Shown: positions 1 to 10,515 of the stretch, piece by piece
How the letters are laid out: the number at the start of each line of letters is the position of its first letter
How positions within the stretch are numbered: the first letter of the stretch is position 1
Source of the DNA: Proteles cristata cristata
Lineage: Eukaryota; Chordata; Mammalia; Carnivora; Hyaenidae
Assembly (NCBI GenBank): GCA_017311185.1
Contig: JAESUZ010003505.1
Location: 2,604,001 to 2,668,000 of the forward strand
Direction of reading: 5' to 3'
DNA: 64,000 bases
The notes under the pieces: generated by a model
Databases searched by the model: none
What the model was told of the DNA's origin: nothing
What the model saw: only the letters and a program-made list of their open reading frames with translations
Made by a program: the position numbers and the translations under genes

Positions 1-1117
1 CGTCTCATTCGTATTTACCAGCAAAGATGATACGAATATGTAACACCCACGTAAAGCAAACAGAAGGTGAAGTAAGAAATAACTTGCTTATCCATGTCAC
101 TACTTCTTAAACAAGTTAAGCATGCCATTTATTTTAAACTGTTAATGGATTAACAATTATTATGAACTCTGTTTTCAGGAAACTGGGTAACCAATAACCA
201 ATTCATTTGATGTGGATAAACAGTTTTGACTAAGATGACTTGTTATTATTCTGGTTTTCTTTGAAGCGGTTAGATCTTATAAGTATTTGGCAGTATAAAT
301 TTGGGTTATAAATATTTCTGGATCTCACTGGGAGTTTAAAAGATTCTATGAGATCAGAGTCAATACTGACAATACTCAGTTTAAATTTGATTATTTTCTT
401 TTAGGGCAACGAAGTGACTGTGGTCTTCTTAAATTGTGTAAGAGATGGTGGGAGAGGATATTTGGAGCAACTGAACCCTAGTCAATTTTGTTAGACACGT
501 ACCAAACTTACAGAAAAAGAGATGTTACACAGGCCATTTGGAGTGCGCCCGGTTTTTCTACCGAATCACATGACAAATCCTGAAAGAAAAGTGACTTGAT
601 AAACTGTGGGTATGCAGTACTTTTGAACCTTTAAAGTCATTTAATTAAAATGGTCATGATGAGTTATCCAATTTTATTTATGTTAAGAAAAATTGTGACA
701 GTCTATCAGAATCTGTGAAGTATTTCTGGTTGTTTAGATGAACACGCATATTTGCGGGGAGAAGCTGGAGGCTTTTACAAGAACTTAATTTTGTTCAATA
801 CGTAGTGATTTTGGAAGTATTAAAATACTTTTGACTTTTTGGGGGTAGATGACATAATGCAGACTTTCCTGAGACAAGATCAGAGCTTTTATCGCCCACC
901 ACTTACTGACTGAGTAAGCTTAGGTGAGTTTGTGAGTCCCTCTAAACCCCCATTTCCAACTCTAAAATGGTTAGAAGTAACCAACTCATAGGGGGTGGTC
1001 AGGGGTCCGTAATTAGGGCCCAGCCAATGGTCGTGGTTGTGGTGGTGTCATTCCGTTTCGGGAACTAAGGGGTAGTTCATGTTACCGCTGGCACTAGTGG
1101 ATGTGCTAGCACGGATG
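1..1117. other. Unique AT-rich sequence, no gene recognised
   Basis: I see no repeat family, RNA gene or convincing exon here. A good splice-acceptor-like pyrimidine tract ends in AG at 403-404 and is followed by an open frame of 29 codons up to a TAG at 492-494. No protein family is recognisable and I do not call it an exon. The rest is AT-rich mammalian single-copy-looking DNA. Confidence 0.5.
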
Positions 1118-1245
1118 TATTCAGTGTTTATTGTGTGACATTCACTGTGCTAAGCTCCTTAACTGTGACCTCCTCTTCTCTCATTAGTCCTATGAGGCAG
1201 ATGCTAGTGTTATCTTGCAGTCACAGATGAGGAAATGGAGAGATG
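1118..1245 (-). repeat. MIR SINE fragment
   Basis: Read on the minus strand this matches the right half of MIR. The plus strand shows the usual antisense order: a stretch like 'gtgctaagctccttaac', then 'cctatgaggcagatgctagtgttat', then 'cacagatgaggaaatgg'. It is old and diverged. Confidence 0.65.
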
Positions 1246-2310
1246 CCATTGCTGTTAGAAGTGGCCAGGATTTGAAGGCAGATAGGTGGACTCGAGAGCC
1301 CGTGTCCTGTGTTGCTCCTCTAGACGGCTGGGGCACCGGGACATGCTCAGAGGTGTTCGGGTGTAGAACCTCTTTAAGGCCCAGTGTTGATTTTTCAGGC
1401 CAATCGACCTGTCTTTATTGGTATTCAAAGGCTCCTCTTCCCTTTTTATGATTCTTAGGTACATGTAGGCTCAAGGCCTACCAGGTTGACCCCACCAATC
1501 AGAAGTGCGGGGCCAGGTAGAACTTGGAAATTCAGTGTACTCTTGCACACATTAGAAGTTCTGTGTGGGGAGGAGTTAAGGGCTCTGTCTCATTCCTGAA
1601 TAGATTACAGTTTTACTGTAACTGGCTTGACTTTGCCCTCCCACCCGCCCCTCATCACCAATTCTGGGGCAATCTCCCAGTCCATGATTCCTTGCTCCCT
1701 TCCACCACCCCCCTGTGGGTCAACTGTTATTTTGCAGGTCTGCTTCCTCCCTCGCCTCTTATTTGGCCCACCATGGATACTCTTTGACCACACCAGTTGG
1801 TGTTTATGGTGGCTCATAGATCATGGCCAAATGGTGTGGTGCTTAAAAAAAAAACGGCTACATTCGACATAGGAGGAAAAGGTCGGATGGATTCATTGCC
1901 TCTGAAGAGACTAGAGGGCTGAGGTGGGCAGGCCTCAGACACCGGGTGAATGGTGGTAGAAACTCTCAGTAGAATTTTTCTGTTTCTGTCCTTGGATTCA
2001 GCGTTATCTGGAGACATGATAACTTTGACTAGTTGAACGTGAGAGATTTACCGCCACACCAAAATGTGCTGATTTATAGTCTTTGGTTTATGGCTGGGGT
2101 CAGATATAGAGCGATCTGTGTGCTTTCTAATTGAAGGGAAGAAGTTCTGGGGGGTGGGGCGGTTGACTGTGAGGAGGAAGAGGATGTCAGCTGGGTATCC
2201 TTGATGGCTGAGCTAACTCTTGGCTCTGTACACCCAGTTTATGGCACGTGATTAGGCTCTGAGGAACTCTGTATTGTCTTTCTTTCAAAGTCAAAGCAAG
2301 TAATTTTGCT
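1246..2310. other. Unique sequence, no gene recognised
   Basis: Several short open frames occur on both strands (for example about 1524-1872), but they overlap each other, start in arbitrary contexts and have low-complexity composition. No domain, repeat or RNA gene is recognisable. Confidence 0.45.
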
Positions 2311-2312
2311 CA

Positions 2313-2422
2313 CCCTCCCGTTAGAGTGTAAATTCCTCAAGAGACCTAATTGCTTATTACTGCTTTCTGTGTCCTTTGTAGATGGTACATGTTAAATGAA
2401 TGTTGCTTAGGTCAATTAATGA
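2313..2422 (+). repeat. L2 LINE 3' end fragment
   Basis: The order 'gagtgtaaattcctcaagag', a middle resembling the L2 tail, then 'gtacatgttaaatgaatg' is the typical diverged end of the L2 3' region. Confidence 0.5.
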
Positions 2423-3555
2423 AGAAAGTTGTTAAATTAATGAAAGAATGCTAGTTGAGCCCCTCTCCTGTTTCCAGTTGCTCATTGTTCGGCTTTCAGC
2501 AAATAAACCCATAACCACCAACGACCAGAGACAATTGATTTTCCAGTTAGATTAAAAATAATGAGAGAATTAAGCCGCTACATTTTGACTAATAGTATAA
2601 ATATGGGAATTACTTCTAAGAGCAAAGAAAACAAAATCAGCCCTTGCAGCCTTAATCACAACTGCCGTTGTCATAGATTTTGCCGGAAGTCGTCCCTCCC
2701 GGCCGGCTGAGTTCGGGTGCCAAGTGGTTACTGTGAATATTTGAGTGATTATGGTTTTTGAAGTGTGGAGAGGTTGTTAAAAGAAGGGGTTTTTGTGTTT
2801 TTTGTTTTGTTTTGCTTTGAAAAAAATCACTCTGGGAAGCACTAACTTAAGCTCTACGGTGCTGTCGTCCAAAAACACCCAAAGAAGTATTTCTCGTTTT
2901 CAACACAGGGTGCTATAATGCTTGCAGGAGGGCGTCGTGGTGGCTTAGCATTAGCATTGAGATTTCTGCAGTGACTTTCATAGTCCATAGTTTGCAGTTT
3001 AATTTTGTTGGAAGACTCAGGGCAATACTTGCTTTTTCCAGAAAGACTGTTATTTATAAATAAGTGATTTTTTTTTAGCTATAAATCACTAAATTGTGAG
3101 TTACATAGTCAGCCCTTGTGATTTGTGGCCCGACTGTGGGACTTAGTGCCTTATAAATGGCACCCTCTAACTTTTGTCAAGTAAATGTCTCTAGGAAAAA
3201 AAGATGCCACCATTAAAGAGGGGCATGGCCACCTTCATTTTGCTGATGGGGGAGTTACCGAAATGGTAGCACATAGTGTGAGCCCTAATGCAATGTAAAT
3301 TCCTTGAGTTAGGGCCTGAGTCCGTGACCTTGATTTAAAATTGGTTGACCTGATTTCTTATTAGAATTTTGGACTAACTTCTCATTTCTGAAACTCCTGT
3401 TATTGGAAAGATGGAGAAATGATCACAGAAGTATATAGAATAGGAAAGGGAAGTTTCGAGACCGTGTGTATGTACGTTGTGGGTTAAAAGTAATTTATCA
3501 AATATATAGATTCATAATGTCTTCACTATCTTCGGTGGCTTTTTCTTCCAGTTAC
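2423..3555. other. Unique sequence, no gene recognised
   Basis: No repeat or gene is recognised. A small AT palindrome (ATAAATAAGTGATTT... ...AAATCACTAAAT) lies near 3055-3095. The stretch around 2680-2720 has several CpGs but is too short to be an island. Confidence 0.4.
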
Positions 3556-4235
3556 TTATTTTGTTTTTTATTGAGATAAATCACATAAAATTCACTATTT
3601 TAACCATTCTAAAGTATACCAATAAGTGATTTTTAGTATATTCACAGTGTTGTGCAACCATAACCATTGTGTAATGCCTGAACATTTTTATCACCCCAGG
3701 AAGAGATCCTGCACCCACTCTTTCCCCACCCCTGCTGCCTCTGGCAAAAACTAATCTACTTTCTGTCCTCATGGTTGTACGTACCCTGGACATTTCATAT
3801 AAATGGAGTCATACGGTATGTGTCCTCTGTGTCTGGCTTCTTTCACATAGCAGTGTTGTCAAGTTTTATGTATGTCATAGCACATGTCAGAGCTTCATTC
3901 CTTTTTATGGCTTTGAATAATATTCTATTGTATGGATATGCCATAAACACTGTCCATTTGTCAGTTGATGGGCATTTGGGTTGTTTCCACTTGTTGGCTA
4001 TTCCAAATAATGTTGCTGTGAACATTCAGGCTTCATTTTTGAAAGGATGTATGTTTTCAGGTTGCTTGGGTAGATACCGCGCAGTGGAACTGCTACGTCA
4101 TATAGTAATTCCATGTTTAACTGTTGGAGGATCTGCCAAACCATTTTCCACGGTGACTGCGCCATTTTCCATTCCCACCAGCAGGGTCCAAAGTTGGTGA
4201 GTTTGTCCACATCCTCACCGACACTTGTTATTTTC

Positions 4236-4266
<31 letters not shown>

Positions 4267-4350
4267 GTGAGTTTAAAGCATTTCTGGTGGGTATGAGGTA
4301 GTATCTGAATGTGGTTTGGATTTGCATTTCCCTTTTCAGAGTGCTTTGAC
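3556..4350 (-). repeat. Old L1 LINE, ORF2 3' end plus 3' UTR, antisense
   Basis: On the minus strand this encodes a degenerate ORF2p C-terminus. The frame at 3998-4327 retains a VGEDVDKL...CWWEWKMAQSPWKMVW pattern, matching the conserved GxxxLxHCWWECK...PLWKxVW block of L1, and a later L-GIYPSNLK segment. On the plus strand, phrases such as 'tttcatataaatggagtcat' and 'ttgatgggcatttgggttg' are standard antisense L1 3'-end sequence. The 3' end is near 3560. A (GT)n tract has expanded inside it at 4236-4269. It has several in-frame lesions and is not functional. Confidence 0.9.
4236..4269. repeat. (GT)n microsatellite
   Basis: About 16 nearly perfect TG/GT dinucleotides lie inside the antisense L1 and encode the TH-rich run in the minus-strand frame. 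Confidence 0.97.
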
Positions 4351-4658
4351 AGCCTTAATGTGACCCAAAACTTTCCCGCCTTTCTTCTAGCCTTTTAGCC
4401 CTTCCTACTCACCCTACCTTTTTGTGTCCTCTTGCTTACTACCTGGCCAGGAAAAGTTAGGTAAGAGACCTTAGTTCTTTTTAGTCTCACATGGCTCTTC
4501 CCTGTTTCCCCCATCTGACCACTTTGTATCATTTTAACACTGAAGTGGAAGATGGAAGTTATTCAGCAGCTTTCACTGTGCCAGCCTGCTGAGTGGTCTA
4601 GAGTCCCCAGTCAGGCCACCCTGTAGTTTGCATAAGCAGCATTTAAAAGTGAAAGAAG
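4351..4658. other. Unique sequence between L1 and SINE
   Basis: Pyrimidine-rich sequence with no recognised feature. Its last 14 bases (4645-4658) are the left copy of the target-site duplication of the following SINE. Confidence 0.4.
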
Positions 4659-4881
4659 GGGCACCGATGTGGGGGTTAAGTGTCGGCTCAGGTCATGATC
4701 TACTGAGGATCCAGGATCATGAGATCAAGCCCTGCACAGGGCTCCACAGTGTCTACTTGGGATTTTCTTTCTCCTTCTCTCTCTGACCCTCCCGTGCTCA
4801 AGTGCACACACGCTCTTTCTCTCTCTTAAAATAACTAAAATTTAAAAAAACTTAAAAATTAAAAATCTTAAAAAATTTTAA
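4659..4881 (+). mobile_element. CAN-SINE (tRNA-Lys derived), full type
   Basis: A diverged tRNA-like head is followed by a 'ggctcaggtcatgatct' block, a TC-rich body and an A-rich tail. A 14-bp target-site duplication, AAAAGTGAAAGAAG, flanks it at 4645-4658 and 4882-4895. The head is damaged ('gcaccgatgtgggggttaag'), so the RNA polymerase III A box is lost. Such elements are mobilised in trans by L1 reverse transcriptase; this copy is fixed and inactive. Confidence 0.92.
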
Positions 4882-4895
4882 AAAAGTGAAAGAAG

Positions 4896-5188
4896 ATTCG
4901 GGTAGTGTCCGTTTGATTTTCCTTAGATATCCCTTTAATTTAGCCTAATAGTGAGGAGGAGGAGTTGAGAGGAATTCAAAGTAGAAGGCAGTGATAAAAT
5001 ACATACTAATTCTTGCCTTCATCTCAAAAAGATATGGTTAAGAGGCATAGATGTGACTCATATAATGAATCATAATGCATGCGTATAACTAACTTATTAA
5101 AACTGATTTGACATTTAAATGCTTTTAGTTTAGTCCTATGTGGTAAGATTCAAGTTCTTTTGTTTTTTGTTTTTTTATTTTGTAATTT
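4896..5188. other. Unique AT-rich sequence
   Basis: No recognisable feature apart from T-rich runs just before the next SINE. Confidence 0.4.
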
Positions 5189-5395
5189 TTTAAAAAGTTT
5201 ATTTATTTTGAGAGAGAGAGAGAGCATGGGAGGGGCAGAGAGAGAAGGAGAGAGGGATTCCCAAGCACGCTCCATACTGTCTGGGTGGAGCCTGATGCTG
5301 GGCTCGAACTCACAAATATTGAGATCATGACATGAGCTGAAACCAACTGAAACCCAAAAGTCGGACCCTTAAGTGCCTGAGCCACCCAGGCACCC
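5189..5395 (-). mobile_element. CAN-SINE, antisense
   Basis: The plus strand shows the reversed order: T-rich tail, AGAGAG body, 'gatcatgacatgagctgaa', and the head complement 'gagccacccaggcaccc' ending at 5395. It has an extra 'accaactgaaacccaaa' block in the head region compared with other copies. Target-site duplication is not clear. Confidence 0.93.
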
Positions 5396-6037
5396 TATTA
5401 AGTGTTTTTTTTTGTTTTTTTAAACAATTGGAGGAAACCTGGCAAACCCTGCCTCAGCCTGGTGATCACGGTCAATGTCAACAGTGATGGTGACCCCTGT
5501 TGAGGTAGCCTTGATATGATGGGATGACAAGGGTACTTTTCCTCTGTGGTCTTCCTCCCCCAAAACTCTCAGAACCCCAATATAATCATGAGGAAAGCAC
5601 GGACCAAATCTCAAAAGAGGAACATTCTATAAAATATCTGCCCCACATTCCTTAAAGCCATTGTGGTCATCGGAAACAAGGAAAGCCTGAGAAACCGTCA
5701 CAGCCAAGAGGAGCCTCAGGGGACATGATGAGTAATGTAATATGGCAGCCCGGATAGGGACCTGGAACAGAGCAAGGACAATAGGTAAAAGCTAAGGAAA
5801 TCTGAAAAGAGTATGGATTGTAGTAATACTAAACATGATATCCTTATAGGGGAAACTGAGTGTGGGATCTATGGAAGTTATGCAAACTCTGTTTTTTCTA
5901 GAAAACTGTTCCCCCAAAATAATTGCTTTTAAAAAGATTACAAAAAAGAACACACAAAACAGTTGGAAGTGTTTTTCTTTAGTCAAAATGTGACGGTGCT
6001 ATATAATTGTGATTTTTATGGTATCCTTGAAAAGCAG
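5396..6037. other. Unique sequence, no gene recognised
   Basis: Short reverse-strand frames (5420-5614 and 5792-5986) show no known domain. No RNA gene or repeat is recognised. Confidence 0.4.
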
Positions 6038-6243
6038 AGGTGGCCGAACTATGGCCCAAGGGCCAAATCCCAGCCTGCAACCCTCTCTCCGTATAACCCT
6101 CCAGCTGAGGATGGCTTTTACATCATTAGAGGGTTGTAAACAAACAGAGACGAAGTCGAAGATGTATCAGAGATGGAATGTGGGCCACAGAGCTTAAAAT
6201 ACTTACTCTGGCCCTTTACTGAAAGATTTTGCTGACCTGATAC
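6038..6243 (+). mobile_element. Non-autonomous hAT-type DNA element (MER group)
   Basis: Ends in the typical inverted pair: 'ggccgaactatggcccaagg' at the left and 'ctggccctttactgaaagat' then 'gctgacctg' at the right. This layout is a common mammalian hAT-Charlie MITE (cat-independent, old). The subfamily name is uncertain. A second copy lies at 14230-14555. Confidence 0.7.
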
Positions 6244-6965
6244 AAAGTAAGATGACAAAGTCTTTAAATTTTATATAAGCATTTAGAAGAAATACTGATC
6301 TGTGATAAAATGGCATGTTTGTCAGTCATCCTCGGTGTTCATTTCACTCACAAGTAGCCCGGGCTCTACTCACTGCGTAGTATAATGATGCGTTAGACGC
6401 GGACGCTGAGTTGAGTGTGAGGAGGTGCCTTGATTTCCTTGTTGCTTTTAACGAAACACAGCATGTCACATAAAGCTTTCCAAAAACAGGCAAATATGAA
6501 CTTTTGGAGATACCATAGCTGCTTACGGTTTACAATTGGAAGGATAAACGTAGCGATCCATGTTGAGAGTTGGAAACACTGACTTCCCTGTGATAGAGAG
6601 TAATGATCAAGTAGAGAATCAGTCTGTGTATGACCTTTGCAAAGCGGGTGCCTGTCACAGCCAGCGGTGTTCCAGAGATGCTGTAAAAGGCTAAGATGGT
6701 ATTACTCTGTGCTGTTAGCCCTGATGCCAGTGGAGAAATGATAGTTCTGAGAGGCCCGTGGTGAGCAGCACCAAGGACGAAGCCAGCCGGGAGGTCGGGG
6801 AGTAGTGGGCCCACAGAGGGAAGCGTTGGGATCTGGTCTTTCACTCCTGCACCGCTTGACGAATTGAGGTGGTCCTGACAGAGAATTTGAACAGAGGTGT
6901 ACATTTACCTTTCTTTGGTCTCCGTGGTGGTGGTGGTAGAAAATGTAAAGAAATATATAGTTTAT
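6244..6965. other. Unique sequence, no gene recognised
   Basis: A reverse-strand frame of 124 codons (6530-6904) has no recognisable domain. I see no repeat. Confidence 0.4.
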
Positions 6966-7146
6966 CTTTTTTTTTTCTTTTAGAGAGAGAGAGAGGGAGC
7001 AGGGGAGGAGCAGAGAGGGAGAAAGAGAGAGAATCCCAAGCAGGTTCCATGCTGTCAGCACAGAGCCTGACGTGGGGCTCGAACCCACGAACCGTGAGAT
7101 CATGACCTGAGCCATAATCAAACCACCGGAGCCACCCAGGCGGCCC
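6966..7146 (-). mobile_element. CAN-SINE, antisense
   Basis: T-rich tail, GA-rich body, 'gggctcgaacccacgaaccg' (the complement of the B-box region, well kept) and 'gagccacccaggcggccc' at the head end. The 'ccataatcaaaccaccgg' block replaces the usual A-box flank. Similar sequences TATAGTTTATCTT (6955-6967) and TATACTATCTT (7149-7159) may be the worn target-site duplication. Confidence 0.93.
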
Positions 7147-8344
7147 TGTATACTATCTTGATCACGATCATAGCAACTGTCTTTTAGCTAAAAAGTGTCC
7201 CTGGTATTTCTGTAAAAATGAGTGTGTCGGGGTTTGGCAGGCAGCGAGGCTTTCCTTTGGCCTGACTGTCGCTGCTTCTGTGCATGCTGCTCTTTTCCGA
7301 GTGTGGCCTGGGTCGTGTAGTGGTCACCAGCTCCGGTCGTGAGCGCTGACAGCGGTAGTGAGCGCTGATGTATAGAGCTCTGTGCTCTGAACTCCTGTTT
7401 AAGATTCTGTCTTCGTGGTAGACCTTGTAATGTGTTGTGTACTTTACTGACGTCGCACCATTTTATGAGAAGGTGACTTTATCAAGTGGCACTGATCCTT
7501 AGTAAAGTTTAAGGCTTGGTACACAACGTTTAACCACAAAAGACCGGAAAAGCGTGCAGTGTCATGTAGTATAAAACTACCCTGCAGTTTCCTTAGCGGT
7601 ACGGGTTTTCAGAGTTAATTTAAATGCCAGTCTTTTTTTTTTTTTTCTTGGAACTCCTATCAGCGGACAGATGTGTGGGATCCATGTTGTCCTTGGTGTC
7701 GCTGAGCTGTCCGTTTTGTTGGCTGACAGGTGTGGGCTTGTTCGTTTCTGGCTGGCCAGTCGTTCTGTCCATGCTACGTGTTCCTTCCCTTTTTGCTGAC
7801 TGTCAGGGTGCCTGAACTTGCTAGGGGTTTCTTGCCTTGCTTACCTTCACCCCTCGTTGCCTCCCTTCCCCCGCTTTCTGCCAAGTGGCCCAGCTCATGA
7901 CATTTCCCATCGGACCATATGACTCTAAACTGGTATTTGACTTGGCGGAACATTAGTGCCCAAGTTTGCCATTGCACATCCAGATTCCAGGGCTGACTTG
8001 GTTGTCTTAATACTCTGTCTTAATCCCAGCAGAGGGATGCCTTTCGAGGTATATAGATGCATTCTTGAGAGGTTTCCTAATGTCTCACATGTAAGGAGCC
8101 TCTGTGTGTCTGCATCACTAATGTTCTTGTGAAATTGATTTTGAGTCAGTTGAGGATGGAGGCCCACTTTGCATGTACCCCGTTCCTTCGTGCTGTCTGC
8201 GTACAGCTGTCTGCCGGTCCCCATGGGGCCCTTAAGAACTGCAGAGCCCCACTCCCAGATACGTGAAATGTAAGTATTTGAAGGACCTTTGCCTTCTTCC
8301 AGCGGCTTCCGTAATCTGTCCCCAGCCTACTCTTGCTGACTTGA
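7147..8344. other. Unique sequence, no gene recognised
   Basis: Contains two near-identical 'gtgagcgctga' units about 20 bp apart near 7340-7370 and a T14 run at 7632. Frames such as 7925-8224 (minus, 99 codons) have no domain I know. Confidence 0.4.
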
Positions 8345-8721
8345 CTCGCTCATTCATTTATTCGACCCTTCATCAAAGATTTGTTAAAAACACGATATGC
8401 CTAACATATGTCTTGGGGACATGGCATCGAAGGGAATAGGCAAGGTCTCGCCTTGCGTGGATTTTATATTCTAGTTTAGGGAAGAGAAATGGTAAAGACA
8501 GTAGTGAATGTTGTTTTGATGAAAATAAACAAGGTGGCATGGTAAATGGTGTCAGTGGGAGCGACTGTGGGTGGGGTGGCGAGGAAAGGCCTTTCTGAGG
8601 AGTGATGTTTAACCAAGACATCAGGGTAAGAAAGAGCAATCCCTGTGAAGGTCTGCGAGGAAAGTAGTCCAGGCAGGGGGGACGTCCCAGTCCTGTGTGC
8701 TAGCTGCTGGGAGTGTGTGGC

Positions 8722-8858
8722 TCTTTAAATTAATCAAAACTAAATAAAGTTAAAAATCTGCTTTCTCAGTTTCACGAGCCACAGGTTAAGTGCCCGGAGC
8801 CACATGTGCAGGTCTAGGATATTTCCATCCCGAACATTCTGGTGGACTGCACTGTCCT
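8722..8858 (-). mobile_element. MER5-like hAT element inside L2
   Basis: An AT-rich core ('aaattaatcaaaactaaataaag') is followed by 'gagccacatgtgcaggtc' and 'gtggactgcactgtcct', the arrangement of the common 'agccacatgtggct' hAT MITE ending in a GGACAGCACTG-like terminus. The exact family name is uncertain. Confidence 0.6.
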
Positions 8859-9126
8859 AAAGAGCTGAGGAGGTTGGTGCGTCCAAGGAGGTGAATGGCA
8901 GCCTGAGTGACTGCAGTGCAGAGATGCAGAGGGACAAGTGTCTTGTGAGAATGAGGCAGGGAGGTGAAAAGGGGTCCGACCAGGTAAGCCTTACGGACTG
9001 TCGATGTTTTAAGGGCATTTGGGAGCCATAGAGGAGTTTTAAGTTGAATGGGGATAGGGTGTGCATGTGTGTGTTTCCGTCTTTCCATAGAGGAAACGTT
9101 TCCTTGTGAGACTGTATCCGTTTTTA

Positions 9127-9365
9127 TTTTTTTATTTATTTATTTTTTAAATATTTTTATTTATTTCTAGGAGAGAGAGAGAGAGAGAGACAGCGTGAGC
9201 AGGAGAGGGTCAGAGAGAGAGGGAGATACAGACTCCGAAATAGCCTCCAGGCTCTGAGCTGGCAGTCAGCACAGAGCCCGACGCGGGGCCCGAACCCACG
9301 AACCGTGAGATCATGACCTAAGCGAAAGTCGGACGCCCAAACGACTAAGTCACCCAGGCGCCCCC
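9127..9365 (-). mobile_element. CAN-SINE, antisense, with perfect 18-bp target-site duplication
   Basis: The sequence AGACTGTATCCGTTTTTA occurs at 9109-9126 and again at 9366-9383 without a mismatch. The element is full length, with a T/A-rich tail, a GA-rich body, 'gcccgacgcggggcccgaac' and 'cacccaggcgcccc'. It carries the 'gacctaagcgaaagtcgg' variant and an extra 'ggcagtcagc' unit seen also at 28042-28257, so it belongs to a younger subfamily. It sits in the L2. Confidence 0.97.
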
Positions 9366-9786
9366 AGACTGTATCCGTTTTTAAAGACAGGTCACTGCTC
9401 TGTAGAGAAGAAGCAGTAGGTGTTACTGCAATGAGATGATTGAGGTGAGAAACCATTAGATCTTGGCTTTGGTGGTAGAGAGCAGTGAATGGATTGGGAT
9501 GTTTTTTAGGTAAAAGTGAAAGAATTGCTCATGCGTTGGCTCTGTGAGGCATGAGGAAAGGAGAGGAGCAAAGGGTTTGCTGGTCACTGATGGAGAAAGG
9601 CCAGGGCTGGAATACAGCTAGTTGGTATGCGGCTGGGTCAGTGATCGAGAGTTCTTTTTCACGTTTGTAGCTCTGAGATGCCTGCACATCCACATGGCGA
9701 TATCTGACAGGCAGCTGGATATAGAGTCTGGAGTTTGGGTGACAGCTCAGAGCTTGAGATAGTAATTTGGGTGTAGATAGTACTTA

Positions 9787-10015
9787 AAAAAATTTTTTTT
9801 AACGTTTTTATTTGTTTCTGAGAGAGAGAGAGAGAGAGAGTGCAAGCGAGCCAGCTGGGGAGGGTCAGAGAGAGAGGGAGACACAGAATCTGAAACAGGC
9901 TCCAGGCTCTGAGCTGTCAGCACAGAGTCTGACACGGGGCTCGAACCCACGAACTGCGAAATCGTGACCTGAGCCGAAGTTTGATGCTTAACTGACTGAG
10001 CCACCCAAGTGCCCC
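9787..10015 (-). mobile_element. CAN-SINE, antisense
   Basis: Complete antisense copy with tail at the left, GA-rich body, 'ggggctcgaacccacgaact' and 'gagccacccaagtgcccc' ending at 10015. It lies in the same L2, 421 bp beyond the previous SINE and in the same orientation. A clear target-site duplication is not visible. Confidence 0.94.
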
Positions 10016-10274
10016 ATTTTAAATGGCAGAATGGGCTAAGGCCCCTGGGAGAGAAGGAAAAGAAGAGGTCCCAGGTCTAAGGACAGGCCTGAGGCTCAGT
10101 ACAGGTGTTTTTTGTTTGTTTGTGAAACTTTGTTCCAGCTAAGATAGATGGTTTATTTACCCTCATCAGCACATCCCTTATACTTTGCACCACGTGAAAG
10201 ATGATGAGGACGAAGATGACTGGTCATCATTATGACCGTCACCAGAGCCTCCTTCACATATGTCATCTTGGGCC

Positions 10275-10378
10275 CCATGAGTGTACGTACTGTGTCTGTC
10301 TTGTTCACTGTTGTACGCCAGTGCCTAGTTCTGTGGGAGCTCTTCATAAATATTTATCGAATCAATGAAACCTTCCGT
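10275..10378 (+). repeat. L2 LINE 3' end
   Basis: The order 'ctgtgtctgtcttgttcact', 'gttgtacgccagtgcctag', 'cttcataaatatttatcgaatcaatgaa' matches the terminal part of L2 well. Confidence 0.75.
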
Positions 10379-10387
10379 AGGTACCAT

Positions 10388-10515
10388 TGATCGCCCCCAT
10401 TTTCAGAAGCCAGAGCTGAACAGGTTATGTGCCTTGTCTCAGGCACAGAACTGTTACACAGTGGTGGCAGAACTTACCCGTGACCCTCTGACTCCAGAGC
10501 TGTGTATCCAACCAA
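10388..10515 (-). repeat. MIR SINE fragment
   Basis: Antisense MIR: 'cccccattttcagaagccag', then a 'ggttatgtgccttgtctcag' segment, then 'gtggcagaacttacccgtga' and 'ctctgactccagagctgtg'. Confidence 0.7.

Larger units (their letters stand above)
8345..10110 (-). repeat. Long L2 LINE remnant, antisense, interrupted by three insertions
   Basis: On the plus strand it begins with the reversed L2 tail ('cattcatttattcgaccctt') and runs through reversed ORF2-derived blocks: a 'tttatattctagtttaggg' segment, 'gggcatttgggagccatagaggagttttaag', a 'tagtgaatggattgggatgtttttta' segment and 'gacaggcagctggatatagagtctgga'. These are antisense to the L2 reverse transcriptase region and follow the expected order. 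A MER5-like element and two SINEs interrupt it. It is ancient and heavily mutated. Confidence 0.75.

Noticed and set aside
4659..4740. tRNA gene at SINE heads
   Set aside because: The heads are tRNA-Lys derived, but no copy has a full cloverleaf with acceptor stem; they are SINE promoters.
9157..9456. Minus frames over SINEs (RLGHDLTV... type)
   Set aside because: The same peptide patterns recur at every SINE, e.g. 18852-19091, 34489-34674 and 59853-60065, so they are SINE translations.
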